Assembly (NCBI GenBank): GCA_011375465.1
Contig: DRZV01000100.1
Span: 1 to 23,877 of the forward strand
Length of the DNA stretch: 23,877 nt
Direction: 5' to 3'
Source: Neomoorella mulderi
GTDB taxonomy: Bacteria; Bacillota; DSM-521; Neomoorellales; Neomoorellaceae
Made by a program: the position numbers and the translations under genes. Positions 14,827 to 22,123 of this stretch are shown piece after piece (the first letter of the stretch is position 1; each line of letters opens with the position of its first letter). A model generated the notes under the pieces. That model was given only the letters and a program-made list of their open reading frames with translations. It did not search any database and had not been told where the DNA came from.

Positions 14827-14859
14827 TTTGGCCTTCCGGCGAAAACGCCAAACTTTTTT
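14827..14859 (+). terminator. Rho-independent terminator after fic
   Basis: The stem TTTGGC/GCCAAA (14827-14832, 14847-14852), or the competing GGCG-AAAA-CGCC (14838-14849), is followed by C and six Ts. It would separate scpB transcription from scpA and fic unless read-through occurs. Confidence 0.7.
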
Positions 14860-14880
14860 CCTAAGGAGAGTAGGACCTCC

Positions 14881-15447
14881 ATGGAGGAGAGGGAGCTTCA
14901 AGCAGCTTTAGAGTGCCTTCTCTTTGTGGCCGGCCATCCCCTTACCTCCGAGCAGTTGGCCGGCTGTCTGGATATTGCTAGGGATAAAGTGGAAGAATTG
15001 ATGGAAGATTTAAAGCAGAGCTATGATAGGGAAGGGAGGGGGCTGGAGATACGCCGGGTGGCCGGTGGTTATCAAATGGTCACCCGCCCCCAGTATGCCC
15101 CTGCTATAAAAAAGCTCCTCAAGGAGGAATCCCCAGCCTCCCTCTCAGCTCCAGCCCTGGAAACTTTAGCCATCATAGCCTACCGCCAGCCCATCACCCG
15201 GACGGAAATAGAAGAGATCCGAGGGGTAAACAGCGAAGGAGTAATAAATACCCTGCTCAACAAGGGAATAATAGAGGAGAAGGGCCGTAAGGAGGTCCCG
15301 GGCCGGCCCATCCTCTACGGCACCACCCCTAAATTTTTAGAATGGCTGGGATTGGAAGACCTATCCCAGCTGCCTCCTCTGCCTTCTGGAGAATCCGCTC
15401 ATTCCCCCGGGTCCGGGAAAACCGAGAGGCCCTTTGGGGGAAAATAA
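14881..15447 (+). CDS. scpB: Segregation and condensation protein B
   Basis: ScpB dimers bind the central region of ScpA in the SMC-ScpAB condensin. At 188 residues, this is two winged-helix domains: the first about residues 5-80 (LQAALECLLFVAGHPLTSEQLA, RRVAGGYQMVTRP), the second about 85-165, with the strongly conserved LSAPALETLAIIAYRQPITRTEIEEIRGV and GRKEVPGRPILYGTT. The acidic/proline-rich tail is variable in the family. AAGGAG lies 12 nt before the ATG, with AGGA closer. It normally follows scpA directly; here 1,085 bp including fic and a terminator intervene. Only 23 bp separate its stop from the DUF2953 gene. Confidence 0.96.
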   Translation: MEERELQAALECLLFVAGHPLTSEQLAGCLDIARDKVEELMEDLKQSYDREGRGLEIRRVAGGYQMVTRPQYAPAIKKLLKEESPASLSAPALETLAIIAYRQPITRTEIEEIRGVNSEGVINTLLNKGIIEEKGRKEVPGRPILYGTTPKFLEWLGLEDLSQLPPLPSGESAHSPGSGKTERPFGGK

Positions 15448-15470
15448 AATAGAAAAAGAGGGAAGATCCG

Positions 15471-16019
15471 GTGTTTATAGCTCTGCTCTCGGGATTTATT
15501 TTCGGGACTATCCTGAGTCTTTTCGGGCAATCCTTCCTCTGGGAAATAGAAATTTCCCCGAAGGGCTGGTTCCACGAGATCTCCCTTTTCTTCTTTGGAG
15601 GGAAGATCCGGGCAGTTTTGCCTGGATTTTTTGAGGAAGAGGGTCTTAAATTTTTAATGGATCTACAGGGCAAAGGGGAAAGTGTTTCTTTTGAGAAAGG
15701 GAAATGGAGCTGGAGGCGCGTATTGGAGCTGATTTTTATAGGCCCCTGGGGATACAGCTGGAGGCATTTAAAGGGTTTTTTAAATACCTGGGAAGACTTC
15801 CTCTCCCGGGTTTCCTGCCGAGAATGCCGCCTGGACTTAAAATTGGGAACAGGGGATGCGGCTGAAACCGCCTTTTTATACGGGCTTGTTTGGAATATCC
15901 TAGCTTTCATGTATGAAAATTCTTTAAAACATGTCCGGGAGTTTCTCCTCCGCCGCTGTGGAGTGTACTCCCCCGATTCGACCGCCCGGGGTTGGAAGGC
16001 AGATTCCGATGCATATTAA
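15471..16019 (+). CDS. DUF2953 domain protein (C-terminus apparently frameshifted)
   Basis: A protein of unknown function found in spore-forming Firmicutes next to ytfJ. It has an N-terminal hydrophobic segment (FIALLSGFIFGTILSLF) and the family core LDLKLGTGDAAETAFLYGLVWNIL near residues 121-144. As written it ends ...YSPDSTARGWKADSDAY. Adding one T in GATTCGAC, near 15977-15984, instead yields PDFDRPGLEGRFRCILNFKPGHIIIAGL, the conserved C-terminal motif, which continues past 16070 and then overlaps ytfJ. So the current C-terminus is probably out of frame by a one-base deletion. The GTG start has GAGGGAAG about 8 nt upstream. It lies 23 bp after scpB and before ytfJ, suggesting a role in spore formation or germination, which is inference only. 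Confidence 0.75.
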   Translation: MFIALLSGFIFGTILSLFGQSFLWEIEISPKGWFHEISLFFFGGKIRAVLPGFFEEEGLKFLMDLQGKGESVSFEKGKWSWRRVLELIFIGPWGYSWRHLKGFLNTWEDFLSRVSCRECRLDLKLGTGDAAETAFLYGLVWNILAFMYENSLKHVREFLLRRCGVYSPDSTARGWKADSDAY

Positions 16020-16103
16020 ATTTTAAACCAGGACATATTATTATCGCTGGCCTGAAGTCTTTATGGCTATATTTCAAGCTAAAGGCTAAAGGAGGGGAAA
16101 CCG

Positions 16104-16436
16104 TTGCCCCATCCTATAGAGGTCCTGATGAAGAGGGCCATGGAAAGCATCAAAGATATGGTGGATGTGAACACGGTGGTGGGCGCCCCCATAGAAACTC
16201 CTGAAGGCTATGTTATAGTCCCTGTTTCCAGGGTATCGGCAGGCTTTGCCGCTGGAGGGACAGATTATGAAACGGCCAGGGGTGAGGAGGAAGACAGAGC
16301 GGGGAAGCCCCTGCCCTTCAGCGGAGGTAGCGGAGCCGGGGTTTCGGTACACCCGGTGGGTTTTCTGGTGGTGGGTAAAGGCCAGATAAGGCTCCTGCCG
16401 GTGGACGGGAACGCTGTGGTGGGCAGGCTCTCATAG
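16104..16436 (+). CDS. ytfJ: Sporulation protein YtfJ (GerW family), C-terminus apparently frameshifted
   Basis: YtfJ/GerW is a small forespore-expressed protein needed for normal germination in Bacillus. The start is TTG 16104 with the strong ribosome site AAAGGAGGGG, giving MPHPIEVLMKRAMESIKDMVDVNTVVGAPIETPEGY, then IVPVSRVSAGFAAGG, SGGSGAGVSVHPVGFLVV and LLPVDGNAVVGRL. It stops right after GRLS. The family tail IDMVPQVLEKIQEMSEKGKKKA lies immediately downstream in another frame (16433-16567) and ends just at the terminator hairpin. One missing base near 16428-16431 explains this and would restore about 154 residues, the family's usual size. The truncated form would lack the C-terminal helix only. 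Confidence 0.88.
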   Translation: MPHPIEVLMKRAMESIKDMVDVNTVVGAPIETPEGYVIVPVSRVSAGFAAGGTDYETARGEEEDRAGKPLPFSGGSGAGVSVHPVGFLVVGKGQIRLLPVDGNAVVGRLS

Positions 16437-16566
16437 ATATGGTCCCTCAGGTTTTAGAAAAAATCCAGGAAATGTCAGAAAAAGGAAAGAAGAAGGCCAA
16501 GCTCGAAGGGGAAGCCCTAGAGCTATCAGGTAAGACCAAAATGATCCTGAAGCCCGAGCAGGATTA

Positions 16567-16591
16567 AGCCCGGAAGCCGCCGGGCTTTTTT
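16567..16591 (+). terminator. Rho-independent terminator after ytfJ
   Basis: AGCCCGG-AAGCCG-CCGGGCT followed by a T run (16586-16591). The reconstructed ytfJ stop codon (16565-16567) touches its base, which supports the frameshift reading of ytfJ. About 67 bp then separate it from spmA, where I see no clear sigma-A promoter. Confidence 0.88.
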
Positions 16592-16658
16592 AGTTCTAAG
16601 CCGCCGTCCGCCCTCATACACCTAACCAGAGACAGCTTTTTCCTCAGGGGAGAGAAAA

Positions 16659-17258
16659 TTGATAAACCTGCTCTGGTTGCTGATGTTGTTGGGCGGCCTG
16701 GTGGCTGCAGGCTTGGGAGGCTCAGGGGAAACCATTACCCAGATCTCCATAGAGGGAGCCCAGGCGGCGGCCAATTTGGCTTTAGAGCTTATAGGGGTTA
16801 TGGCCCTATGGCTGGGCATCATGAAGATAGCCGAGGAGTCGGGCTTGATATTCCTCCTGGCCAGGGCTCTGCGTCCCCTGATGGGTTTCCTCTTTCCCGA
16901 GATACCTCCTGAGCACCCCGCCTTGGGGGCCATCATCATGAACCTCAGCGCCAATATCCTGGGTTTGGGCAATGCCGCTACCCCCTTTGGGCTTAAGGCC
17001 ATGATGGAGGAGCTGCAGTCTTTAAACCTCCATCCTGAAGAGGCCACCCCCGCCATGTGCACGTTTCTGGCCCTGAATATCAGCTGTCTTACCCTGGTCC
17101 CCGCCACCATTATGGGTATAAGGGCTGCGGCCGGCTCTTCCCAGCCCGGTGGCATAATCGGACCCACCATCATGGCTACAGGCCTCAGCATGGTTACAGC
17201 CATATTGGCCGACAAGCTGTTCCGCCGCTGGGGAGGGAGAGGCCGTTGGGTGTCATAA
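16659..17258 (+). CDS. spmA: Spore maturation protein A (nucleoside-recognition/Gate domain)
   Basis: SpmA and SpmB are membrane proteins needed for dehydration of the spore core; together they resemble nucleoside-transporter gate domains. At 199 residues it has several hydrophobic segments. Recognisable blocks are GGSGETITQISIEGAQ near residue 20, ELIGVMALWLGIMKIAEESGL, and the conserved IIMNLSANILGLGNAATPFGLKAM, near residue 89, followed by TFLALNISCLTLVPATIMGIRA. The start TTG 16659 has CAGGGGAGAG upstream. The gene overlaps spmB by 13 bp. Presence of spmA/spmB and ytfJ indicates a spore former or a recent descendant of one. Confidence 0.93.
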   Translation: MINLLWLLMLLGGLVAAGLGGSGETITQISIEGAQAAANLALELIGVMALWLGIMKIAEESGLIFLLARALRPLMGFLFPEIPPEHPALGAIIMNLSANILGLGNAATPFGLKAMMEELQSLNLHPEEATPAMCTFLALNISCLTLVPATIMGIRAAAGSSQPGGIIGPTIMATGLSMVTAILADKLFRRWGGRGRWVS

Positions 17259-17787
17259 ACCACCTTTCCCAGTGGGCCATCCCCTTTCTCCTGTTCTTCA
17301 TTCCCCTTTACGGCTTTTTTAAAGGGGTGCGGGTCTACGAGGTGTTTGTTCAGGGGGCGGAGGAGGGGGTTAAGATAGCCTTTCGGATAATCCCCTATCT
17401 GGTGGGCATGCTGTTGGCGGTGAGCATTTTCTGGGAGTCGGGGGCACTGGGGATCCTGTCTTGGATCCTAAGACCCTTAATAGGGCCTATAGGCTTTCCC
17501 CCGGAACTGCTACCCCTGGCTCTGGTGCGGCCCATCTCCGGAGGGGCAGCCCTGGGAGTGGCGGCTGATATTATAAAAACCCATGGTCCCGATTCTTTCT
17601 GGGCTATCTGGCCTCGGTAATGCAGGGCACCACCGATACTACCCTCTATGTCCTCAGCCTTTACTTCGGTTCCATCGGGGTACGCCGGTATCGCTATGCT
17701 TTGGCCTTAGGCCTTTTGGCAGACTTTACCACGCTGGTGAGCTCATTCCTGATATGCCGCTGGTTTTTCTACGGCAGCCCTTTCTAG
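17246..17787 (+). pseudogene. spmB: Spore maturation protein B (one-base frameshift)
   Basis: Partner of SpmA. TTG 17246 with GGGAGGGAGAGG upstream gives MGVINHLSQWAIPFLLFFIPLYGF, KGVRVYEVFVQGAEEGVKIAFRIIPYLVGML and LVRPISGGAALGVAADIIKTHGPDSF. The frame then reads WAIWPR and stops at 17618-17620. Adding one pyrimidine near 17594-17599 restores LGYLASVMQGTTDTTLYVLSLYFGSIGVRRYRYAL...SSFLICRWFFYGSPF, ending at 17785-17787, about 180 residues, the normal length. The lost part includes the conserved QGTTDTTLYV segment, so a real truncation would probably inactivate it. The restored end overlaps the convergent ogt by 45 bp. Confidence 0.88.
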
Positions 17788-18222
17788 GGACAGAAGCCAA
17801 AGCTTGCGGTTCTTCCCCCCTTTGAAGCCTCCCTCATCCCATCGGCCCACCACCCTGTGGCAGGGGATGAAGATGGGCAGAGGATTGGACTTAAGGGCTT
17901 GCCCTACAGCCTGGCTGCCGCCGGGCTTGCCCAGGAGACAGGCTATCTCTTGATAAGTCCGGGTTTCCCCATAGGGGATTTTCAACACCGCCTTCCACAC
18001 CGCCAGCTGAAATTCCGTCCCCTTTAACTGCAGGGGGAGGTTAAAAGACTGCCTCTTTCTAGAAAAGTATTCCTGCAATTGCCTTTTCGCCTCCGCCACC
18101 CACAGGTTTTCCCTAGACTCCCCGCACCTTTCCGGGGGAAGGAAATCCAGAAAGATCAGTCCCGAAACGCTGGCCTTTATCTCCAGAGGTCCTATGGGGG
18201 TCTCCAGGAATCCCCGGTACAA
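17743..18222 (-). CDS. ogt: Methylated-DNA-[protein]-cysteine S-methyltransferase
   Basis: Repairs O6-alkylguanine by transferring the alkyl group to its own cysteine. It is 159 residues. The active-site motif is IPCHRVVG, followed by GRWDEGGFKGGKNRKLWLLSLE. The helix-turn-helix region FQLAVWKAVLKIPYGETRTYQEIA is canonical. The start is a TTG with AAGGGGG upstream. It is a lone minus-strand gene between spmB and rluB; its 3' end overlaps the 3' end of spmB, and its 5' side shares a 71-bp divergent region with rluB. No Ada-type regulatory domain is present, so it is the stand-alone Ogt type. Confidence 0.95.
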   Translation of the reverse strand: MYRGFLETPIGPLEIKASVSGLIFLDFLPPERCGESRENLWVAEAKRQLQEYFSRKRQSFNLPLQLKGTEFQLAVWKAVLKIPYGETRTYQEIACLLGKPGGSQAVGQALKSNPLPIFIPCHRVVGRWDEGGFKGGKNRKLWLLSLERAAVEKPAAYQE

Positions 18223-18234
18223 ACTATAACCCCC

Positions 18235-18263
18235 TTGAATATTGCTTTTTTTCTGGGTAATAT
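18235..18263 (+). promoter_or_regulatory. Sigma-A promoter of rluB
   Basis: TTGAAT (18235-18240), 17 bp, TAATAT (18258-18263). Transcription would start near 18270, which favours GTG 18294 as the rluB start over the ATG at 18276. Confidence 0.75.
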
Positions 18264-18293
18264 GGTAACATAATAATGTTGTTGGGGATAGGC

Positions 18294-19022
18294 GTGAGGT
18301 TGCAGAAATTTTTAGCCCAGGGAGGCGTCGCTTCCCGGAGGAAGGCGGAGGAGCTGATACGGGCGGGGCGGGTGGAGGTCAACGGGGTGGTGATAACCAC
18401 CCCGGGCTTTAAGGTGGACCCCCGGAAGGATCGGGTGAAGGTGGACGGCAAGCCGGTGGCCCTCCCTCCCCGCCGCTGGTACGTGCTCCTCTACAAGCCC
18501 TGTGGCTACATATCTTCGGCAAGGGATCCCCAGGGAAGGCCTACGGTTTTAGATCTGGTAAAGGGTATCCCGGCCCGCCTCTTCCCTGTGGGGCGTCTTG
18601 ATTTTAACAGCGAGGGGCTTATCCTGCTCACCGACGATGGGGAATTGGCGTTGCGCCTTACCCACCCCAGATACCAGATTCCCAAAACTTATCATGTTTT
18701 GGTGCAGGGGAATCCTTCAGAAGCGGCGCTGGAGAGGCTGAAGAGGGGGGTGGCCCTGGAGGACGGGGTTACTTCTCCGGCAGAGGTGAAGGTCTTAAGG
18801 AAATTGAAAGACCGCACCTGGCTGGAGATAACCCTGCGGGAAGGGCGGAAAAGGCAGGTTCGCCGCATGTTGGCGGCTGTAGGGCATCCTGTGGTCAGGT
18901 TGAAGAGGGTCAAGTTGGCTTTTCTAACCTTGAGGGGTTTAAAGCCAGGCCAGTATAGGGTCCTGGCCCCTGAAGAGGTGGAGAAGCTGTATGAGCTCAC
19001 CGGGCTGGCTAAAGACCGATAA
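18294..19022 (+). CDS. rluB: 23S rRNA pseudouridine synthase (RluB-like, RsuA/RluB/E/F family)
   Basis: Isomerises a uridine in 23S rRNA (position 2605 in E. coli RluB). An N-terminal S4 RNA-binding domain (MRLQKFLAQGGVASRRKAEELI...) is followed by the catalytic domain with LFPVGRLDFNSEGLILLTDDGELALRL, whose Asp in GRLD is the catalytic residue. Further family blocks are HPRYQIPKTYHVLV and LREGRKRQVRRMLAAVGHPVVRL. I prefer GTG 18294 because the protein then begins with the family consensus MRLQKFLA and leaves about 24 nt of leader after the predicted transcription start. ATG 18276 has no ribosome site. Its stop overlaps the ilvC Shine-Dalgarno. Genes in this position after spmAB/scpB are usually RluB. 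Confidence 0.9.
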   Translation: MRLQKFLAQGGVASRRKAEELIRAGRVEVNGVVITTPGFKVDPRKDRVKVDGKPVALPPRRWYVLLYKPCGYISSARDPQGRPTVLDLVKGIPARLFPVGRLDFNSEGLILLTDDGELALRLTHPRYQIPKTYHVLVQGNPSEAALERLKRGVALEDGVTSPAEVKVLRKLKDRTWLEITLREGRKRQVRRMLAAVGHPVVRLKRVKLAFLTLRGLKPGQYRVLAPEEVEKLYELTGLAKDR

Positions 19023-19054
19023 GGAGGTGAAGTCTGGCCCCAGGGCCAGAGAAA
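19021..19054 (+). promoter_or_regulatory. ilvC ribosome site with an intervening hairpin
   Basis: A full-length anti-anti-SD, AAGGAGGTGA (19021-19030), lies 27 nt before the ATG at 19055, too far for normal use. Between them is a perfect inverted repeat, TCTGGCCC-CA-GGGCCAGA (19033-19050). Folding it removes 18 nt and leaves about 9 nt, the ideal spacing. A CTG at 19034 would be the alternative start. Confidence 0.65.
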
Positions 19055-20047
19055 ATGGTGAAAATATATTACGATCAGGACGCGGATCTGCAGGTGCTAA
19101 AGGACAAGAAAATAGCTGTGTTGGGTTACGGCAGCCAGGGGCACGCCCAGGCCCTCAATCTCAAGGACAGCGGGTGCGATGTGGTGGTGGGATTGCGGCC
19201 CCAGAGCAGTTCCCGGAAGGCTGCCAAGGAGGCGGGGCTGGAAGTGAAGGATATACCCGAAGCCTGCGCTGAAGCCCAGATCATCCAGGTGCTCCTTCCC
19301 GATGAGGTACAGGCCCAAGTTTACCGGGAGCAGATCGCCCCCCACCTATCTCCGGGTAAAGCCCTGATGTTCTCCCATGGTTTTAATATTCATTATAGCC
19401 AGATATTGCCGCCCCCTGAGGTGGACGTGATCATGGTGGCGCCCAAAAGCCCGGGGCACCTGGTGAGGCGCATGTACCTGGAGGGCCGAGGGGTCCCGGG
19501 GTTGATGGCGGTCCATCAGGACGCCACGGGCAAAGCCAAGGAAATAGCCCTGGCCTATGCCAAGGGCATAGGGTGCACCCGGGCAGGGGTTATAGAGACC
19601 ACTTTCAAAGAAGAGACCGAAACCGATCTTTTTGGAGAACAGGCGGTTTTATGCGGAGGGGTGACCTCCCTCATAAAAGCTGGATTCGAGACCCTGGTGG
19701 AGGCGGGATATCAACCCGAGGTGGCCTACTTCGAATGCCTCCACGAACTGAAACTCATAGTGGACCTTGTATATGAGGGCGGTCTGGAGCATATGCGCTA
19801 TTCCATAAGCGATACGGCAGAATACGGCGATCTGACCAGGGGGCCCAGGATCATAGACCAACATGTCCGGGCCACCATGGAGGAGATCCTAAAGGAAATC
19901 CAGGAGGGAACCTTTGCCCGGGAGTGGATCCTGGAAAATCAGGCAGGTAGGCCCAGCTTCAACGCCTTGAGGGCCAGGGAGAAGGATCACCTGATAGAAA
20001 AAGTTGGGAAAAAATTGCGGCAGATGATGCCCTGGTTGAAAAGATAA
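19055..20047 (+). CDS. ilvC: Ketol-acid reductoisomerase
   Basis: Converts acetolactate or acetohydroxybutyrate to the dihydroxy acids of valine/isoleucine synthesis, using NAD(P)H and Mg2+. At 330 residues it is the short class I form. It begins MVKIYYDQDADLQVL; the nucleotide loop is AVLGYGSQGHAQALNLKDSG (about residues 22-41), and VVGLRPQSSSRKAA follows, whose Arg/Ser residues suggest NADPH preference. MVAPKSPGHLVRRMY, the metal-binding region ETETDLFGEQAVLCGG, YFECLHELKLIVDLVYEGG and SDTAEYGD are all standard. It stands alone, not within an ilvBN-leu cluster, 33 bp after rluB and 16 bp before hppA. Its ribosome site is unusual (listed separately). Confidence 0.97.
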   Translation: MVKIYYDQDADLQVLKDKKIAVLGYGSQGHAQALNLKDSGCDVVVGLRPQSSSRKAAKEAGLEVKDIPEACAEAQIIQVLLPDEVQAQVYREQIAPHLSPGKALMFSHGFNIHYSQILPPPEVDVIMVAPKSPGHLVRRMYLEGRGVPGLMAVHQDATGKAKEIALAYAKGIGCTRAGVIETTFKEETETDLFGEQAVLCGGVTSLIKAGFETLVEAGYQPEVAYFECLHELKLIVDLVYEGGLEHMRYSISDTAEYGDLTRGPRIIDQHVRATMEEILKEIQEGTFAREWILENQAGRPSFNALRAREKDHLIEKVGKKLRQMMPWLKR

Positions 20048-20063
20048 AGGATAAGGAGGCTGA

Positions 20064-22118
20064 GTGGATTTGGATTTCACCTTCTTGATCCCTTTGGGTA
20101 TAGCTTCAGCCCTCTTGATCTCCCTTTACATGATTTACACGGTTTTCAAGGAAGAAGAGGGGCCTAAAGAGATGCAGCAGGTGGCCCTGGCCATTCGGGA
20201 AGGGGCCTATGCCTTCCTGAAAAGGCAGTACAGCACCATCGCGGGACTGGCCCTGGTTGTGGCCATTCTCTTGGCCCTCTTAACCAATATACACACCGCC
20301 ATAGCCTTTATCACCGGCTCAGCAGCCTCTGCCTTAGCCGGGTTCATAGGTATGTATGTGGCGGTGCATGCCAATTTAAAGACCGCGGCAGCGGCCCGCA
20401 GCAGCTTGGCCAAGGCTCTCATCATAGCTTTGAGGGGGGGAGCGGTTACAGGGCTGGCGGTCACCGCCCTTTCCTTGTTGGGGCTCGCCGCCCTCTTTTA
20501 CGCCTATGGAGGGGCCCGGGATCCCGTTCGGGCTGCTTTGGACATTGTAGGCTTCGGTTTCGGTGCCAGCTTTGTGGCCCTCTTCGCCCTGCTGGGCGGA
20601 GGGATTTATACCAAAGCTGCGGACGTGGGAGCTGACCTGGTGGGCAAGGTGGAGGCCGGGATACCCGAAGACGATCCCCGCAACCCTGCGGTCATAGCCG
20701 ACCTGGTGGGGGACAACGTGGGGGATTGCGCTGGCCGTGGGGCGGATCTCTTTGAATCCACCGCTGCGGAGAACATAGGGACCATGATATTGGGTATCGC
20801 CCTTTATCCCGTGCTGGGGGTTAAGGGGATCCTGTTCCCTCTCGTGGCCCGGGCGGCCGGCATTATAGCCTCCATCATAGGCATCTTCTGCGTGAGGGGA
20901 AGGGAAGATCAAGACCCCATGACCCCCCTCACCTGGGGTTATATAGTTACCTCGGTTCTGGCCGCCTTGTTCCTGTATCCCATTTGCCGGACAATGCTGA
21001 GCGGTCCAGGGGTAAACTTCATGTACTTCTACGGGGCTGCTTTGATAGGTGTAGTCCTGAGTTTTATCTTCGTGCTGCTGACCAACTACTATACTTCCTA
21101 TGGATACCGGCCTGTACAGGAAATAGCCCGGGCCTCCATAACCGGACCGGCCACCAACATAATATCCGGGGCGGCGGTGGGGTTCGAAAGCACAGCCTTA
21201 CCGGTAATCTTCATCTCTCTGGCCATTTTAGGGGCTTACTGGCTAGGAGCTAAAAGCGGCTTGCCCGGAGGGGGGCTGTACGGAACTGCAGTGGCCACCG
21301 TGGGTATGCTCACCACTGCGGCTTATGTCCTGGCCATGGATACCTATGGCCCCATAACCGATAATGCCGGCGGGATAGTGGAAATGGCGGGGGCCCCTGA
21401 AGAGGTCAGACGCCGCACCGACCGCTTGGACGCCTCCGGCAACACCACCAAGGCCTTAACCAAGGGTTATGCCATAGGCAGCGCCGCCCTGGCCGCCTTC
21501 CTCCTCTTTTCCGCCTACATCGACAAGGTAAAAAAGCTGGCTTTAGGGATCACAGGAAATTTCCCCGTGGATATAGGTAAACCGGAGGTATTCATCGGCG
21601 CCTTTATCGCAGCCATGATGGTCTACCTTTTCAGCTCCGCGGCTATACGGGCGGTCAGCAATGCAGCCCAGGTGGTCATACTGGAGGTGAGGCGCCAATT
21701 TAAAGAGATCCCCGGACTCATGGAGGGCAAAGCCAAGCCCCTTTACGGAAGGTGTGTGGATATAGTAACCAGGGGCGCCCTGAAGGAAATGGTGCTGCCG
21801 GGGCTCATAGTGGTAATCACCCCGGTTATAGTGGGGATGACCCTAAAGGCAGAAGCAGCCGCTGCCTTTCTGATAATAGGCACCATAAGCGGTGTGGTCC
21901 TGGCCCTGTTCTTAAATAACAGCGGAGGGGCCTGGGATAACGCCAAGAAGTTTATAGAAGCGGGCAACTACGGAGGCAAGGGCTCTGAGGCCCACAAGGC
22001 TGCGGTGGTGGGGGATACGGTGGGAGATCCCTTCAAAGACACAGCCGGACCCTCCCTCAACGTCTTGGTGAAGCTTATAAGCACCATAACCCTGGTTCTG
22101 GCTCGCCTGTTTATATAA
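20064..22118 (+). CDS. hppA: Membrane-bound proton-pumping pyrophosphatase, K+-independent type
   Basis: Hydrolyses pyrophosphate and pumps H+ across the membrane. It is 684 residues with many hydrophobic segments. The catalytic block is KAADVGADLVGKVEAGIPEDD followed by PRNPAVIADLVGDNVGDCAG (about residues 187-227), with the second acidic cluster at DNAGGIVEM and the third near the C-terminus, VVGDTVGDPFKDTAGPS. The potassium-dependence signature reads GNTTKALTKG (459-468): Lys463 and Thr466 instead of Ala and Gly/Ala, which defines the K+-independent H+-pumping class. The start is GTG 20064 with AAGGAGG 4 nt upstream. It follows ilvC by 16 bp, so it is probably co-transcribed. It recovers energy from the pyrophosphate released by biosynthesis, which suits an energy-limited anaerobe. 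Confidence 0.97.
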   Translation: MDLDFTFLIPLGIASALLISLYMIYTVFKEEEGPKEMQQVALAIREGAYAFLKRQYSTIAGLALVVAILLALLTNIHTAIAFITGSAASALAGFIGMYVAVHANLKTAAAARSSLAKALIIALRGGAVTGLAVTALSLLGLAALFYAYGGARDPVRAALDIVGFGFGASFVALFALLGGGIYTKAADVGADLVGKVEAGIPEDDPRNPAVIADLVGDNVGDCAGRGADLFESTAAENIGTMILGIALYPVLGVKGILFPLVARAAGIIASIIGIFCVRGREDQDPMTPLTWGYIVTSVLAALFLYPICRTMLSGPGVNFMYFYGAALIGVVLSFIFVLLTNYYTSYGYRPVQEIARASITGPATNIISGAAVGFESTALPVIFISLAILGAYWLGAKSGLPGGGLYGTAVATVGMLTTAAYVLAMDTYGPITDNAGGIVEMAGAPEEVRRRTDRLDASGNTTKALTKGYAIGSAALAAFLLFSAYIDKVKKLALGITGNFPVDIGKPEVFIGAFIAAMMVYLFSSAAIRAVSNAAQVVILEVRRQFKEIPGLMEGKAKPLYGRCVDIVTRGALKEMVLPGLIVVITPVIVGMTLKAEAAAAFLIIGTISGVVLALFLNNSGGAWDNAKKFIEAGNYGGKGSEAHKAAVVGDTVGDPFKDTAGPSLNVLVKLISTITLVLARLFI

Positions 22119-22123
22119 CCCAT

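Noticed and set aside
18276..18293. ATG 18276 as the rluB start
   Set aside because: It would lie only about 6 nt after the predicted transcription start and has no ribosome site; the family consensus MRLQKFLA starts at GTG 18294.
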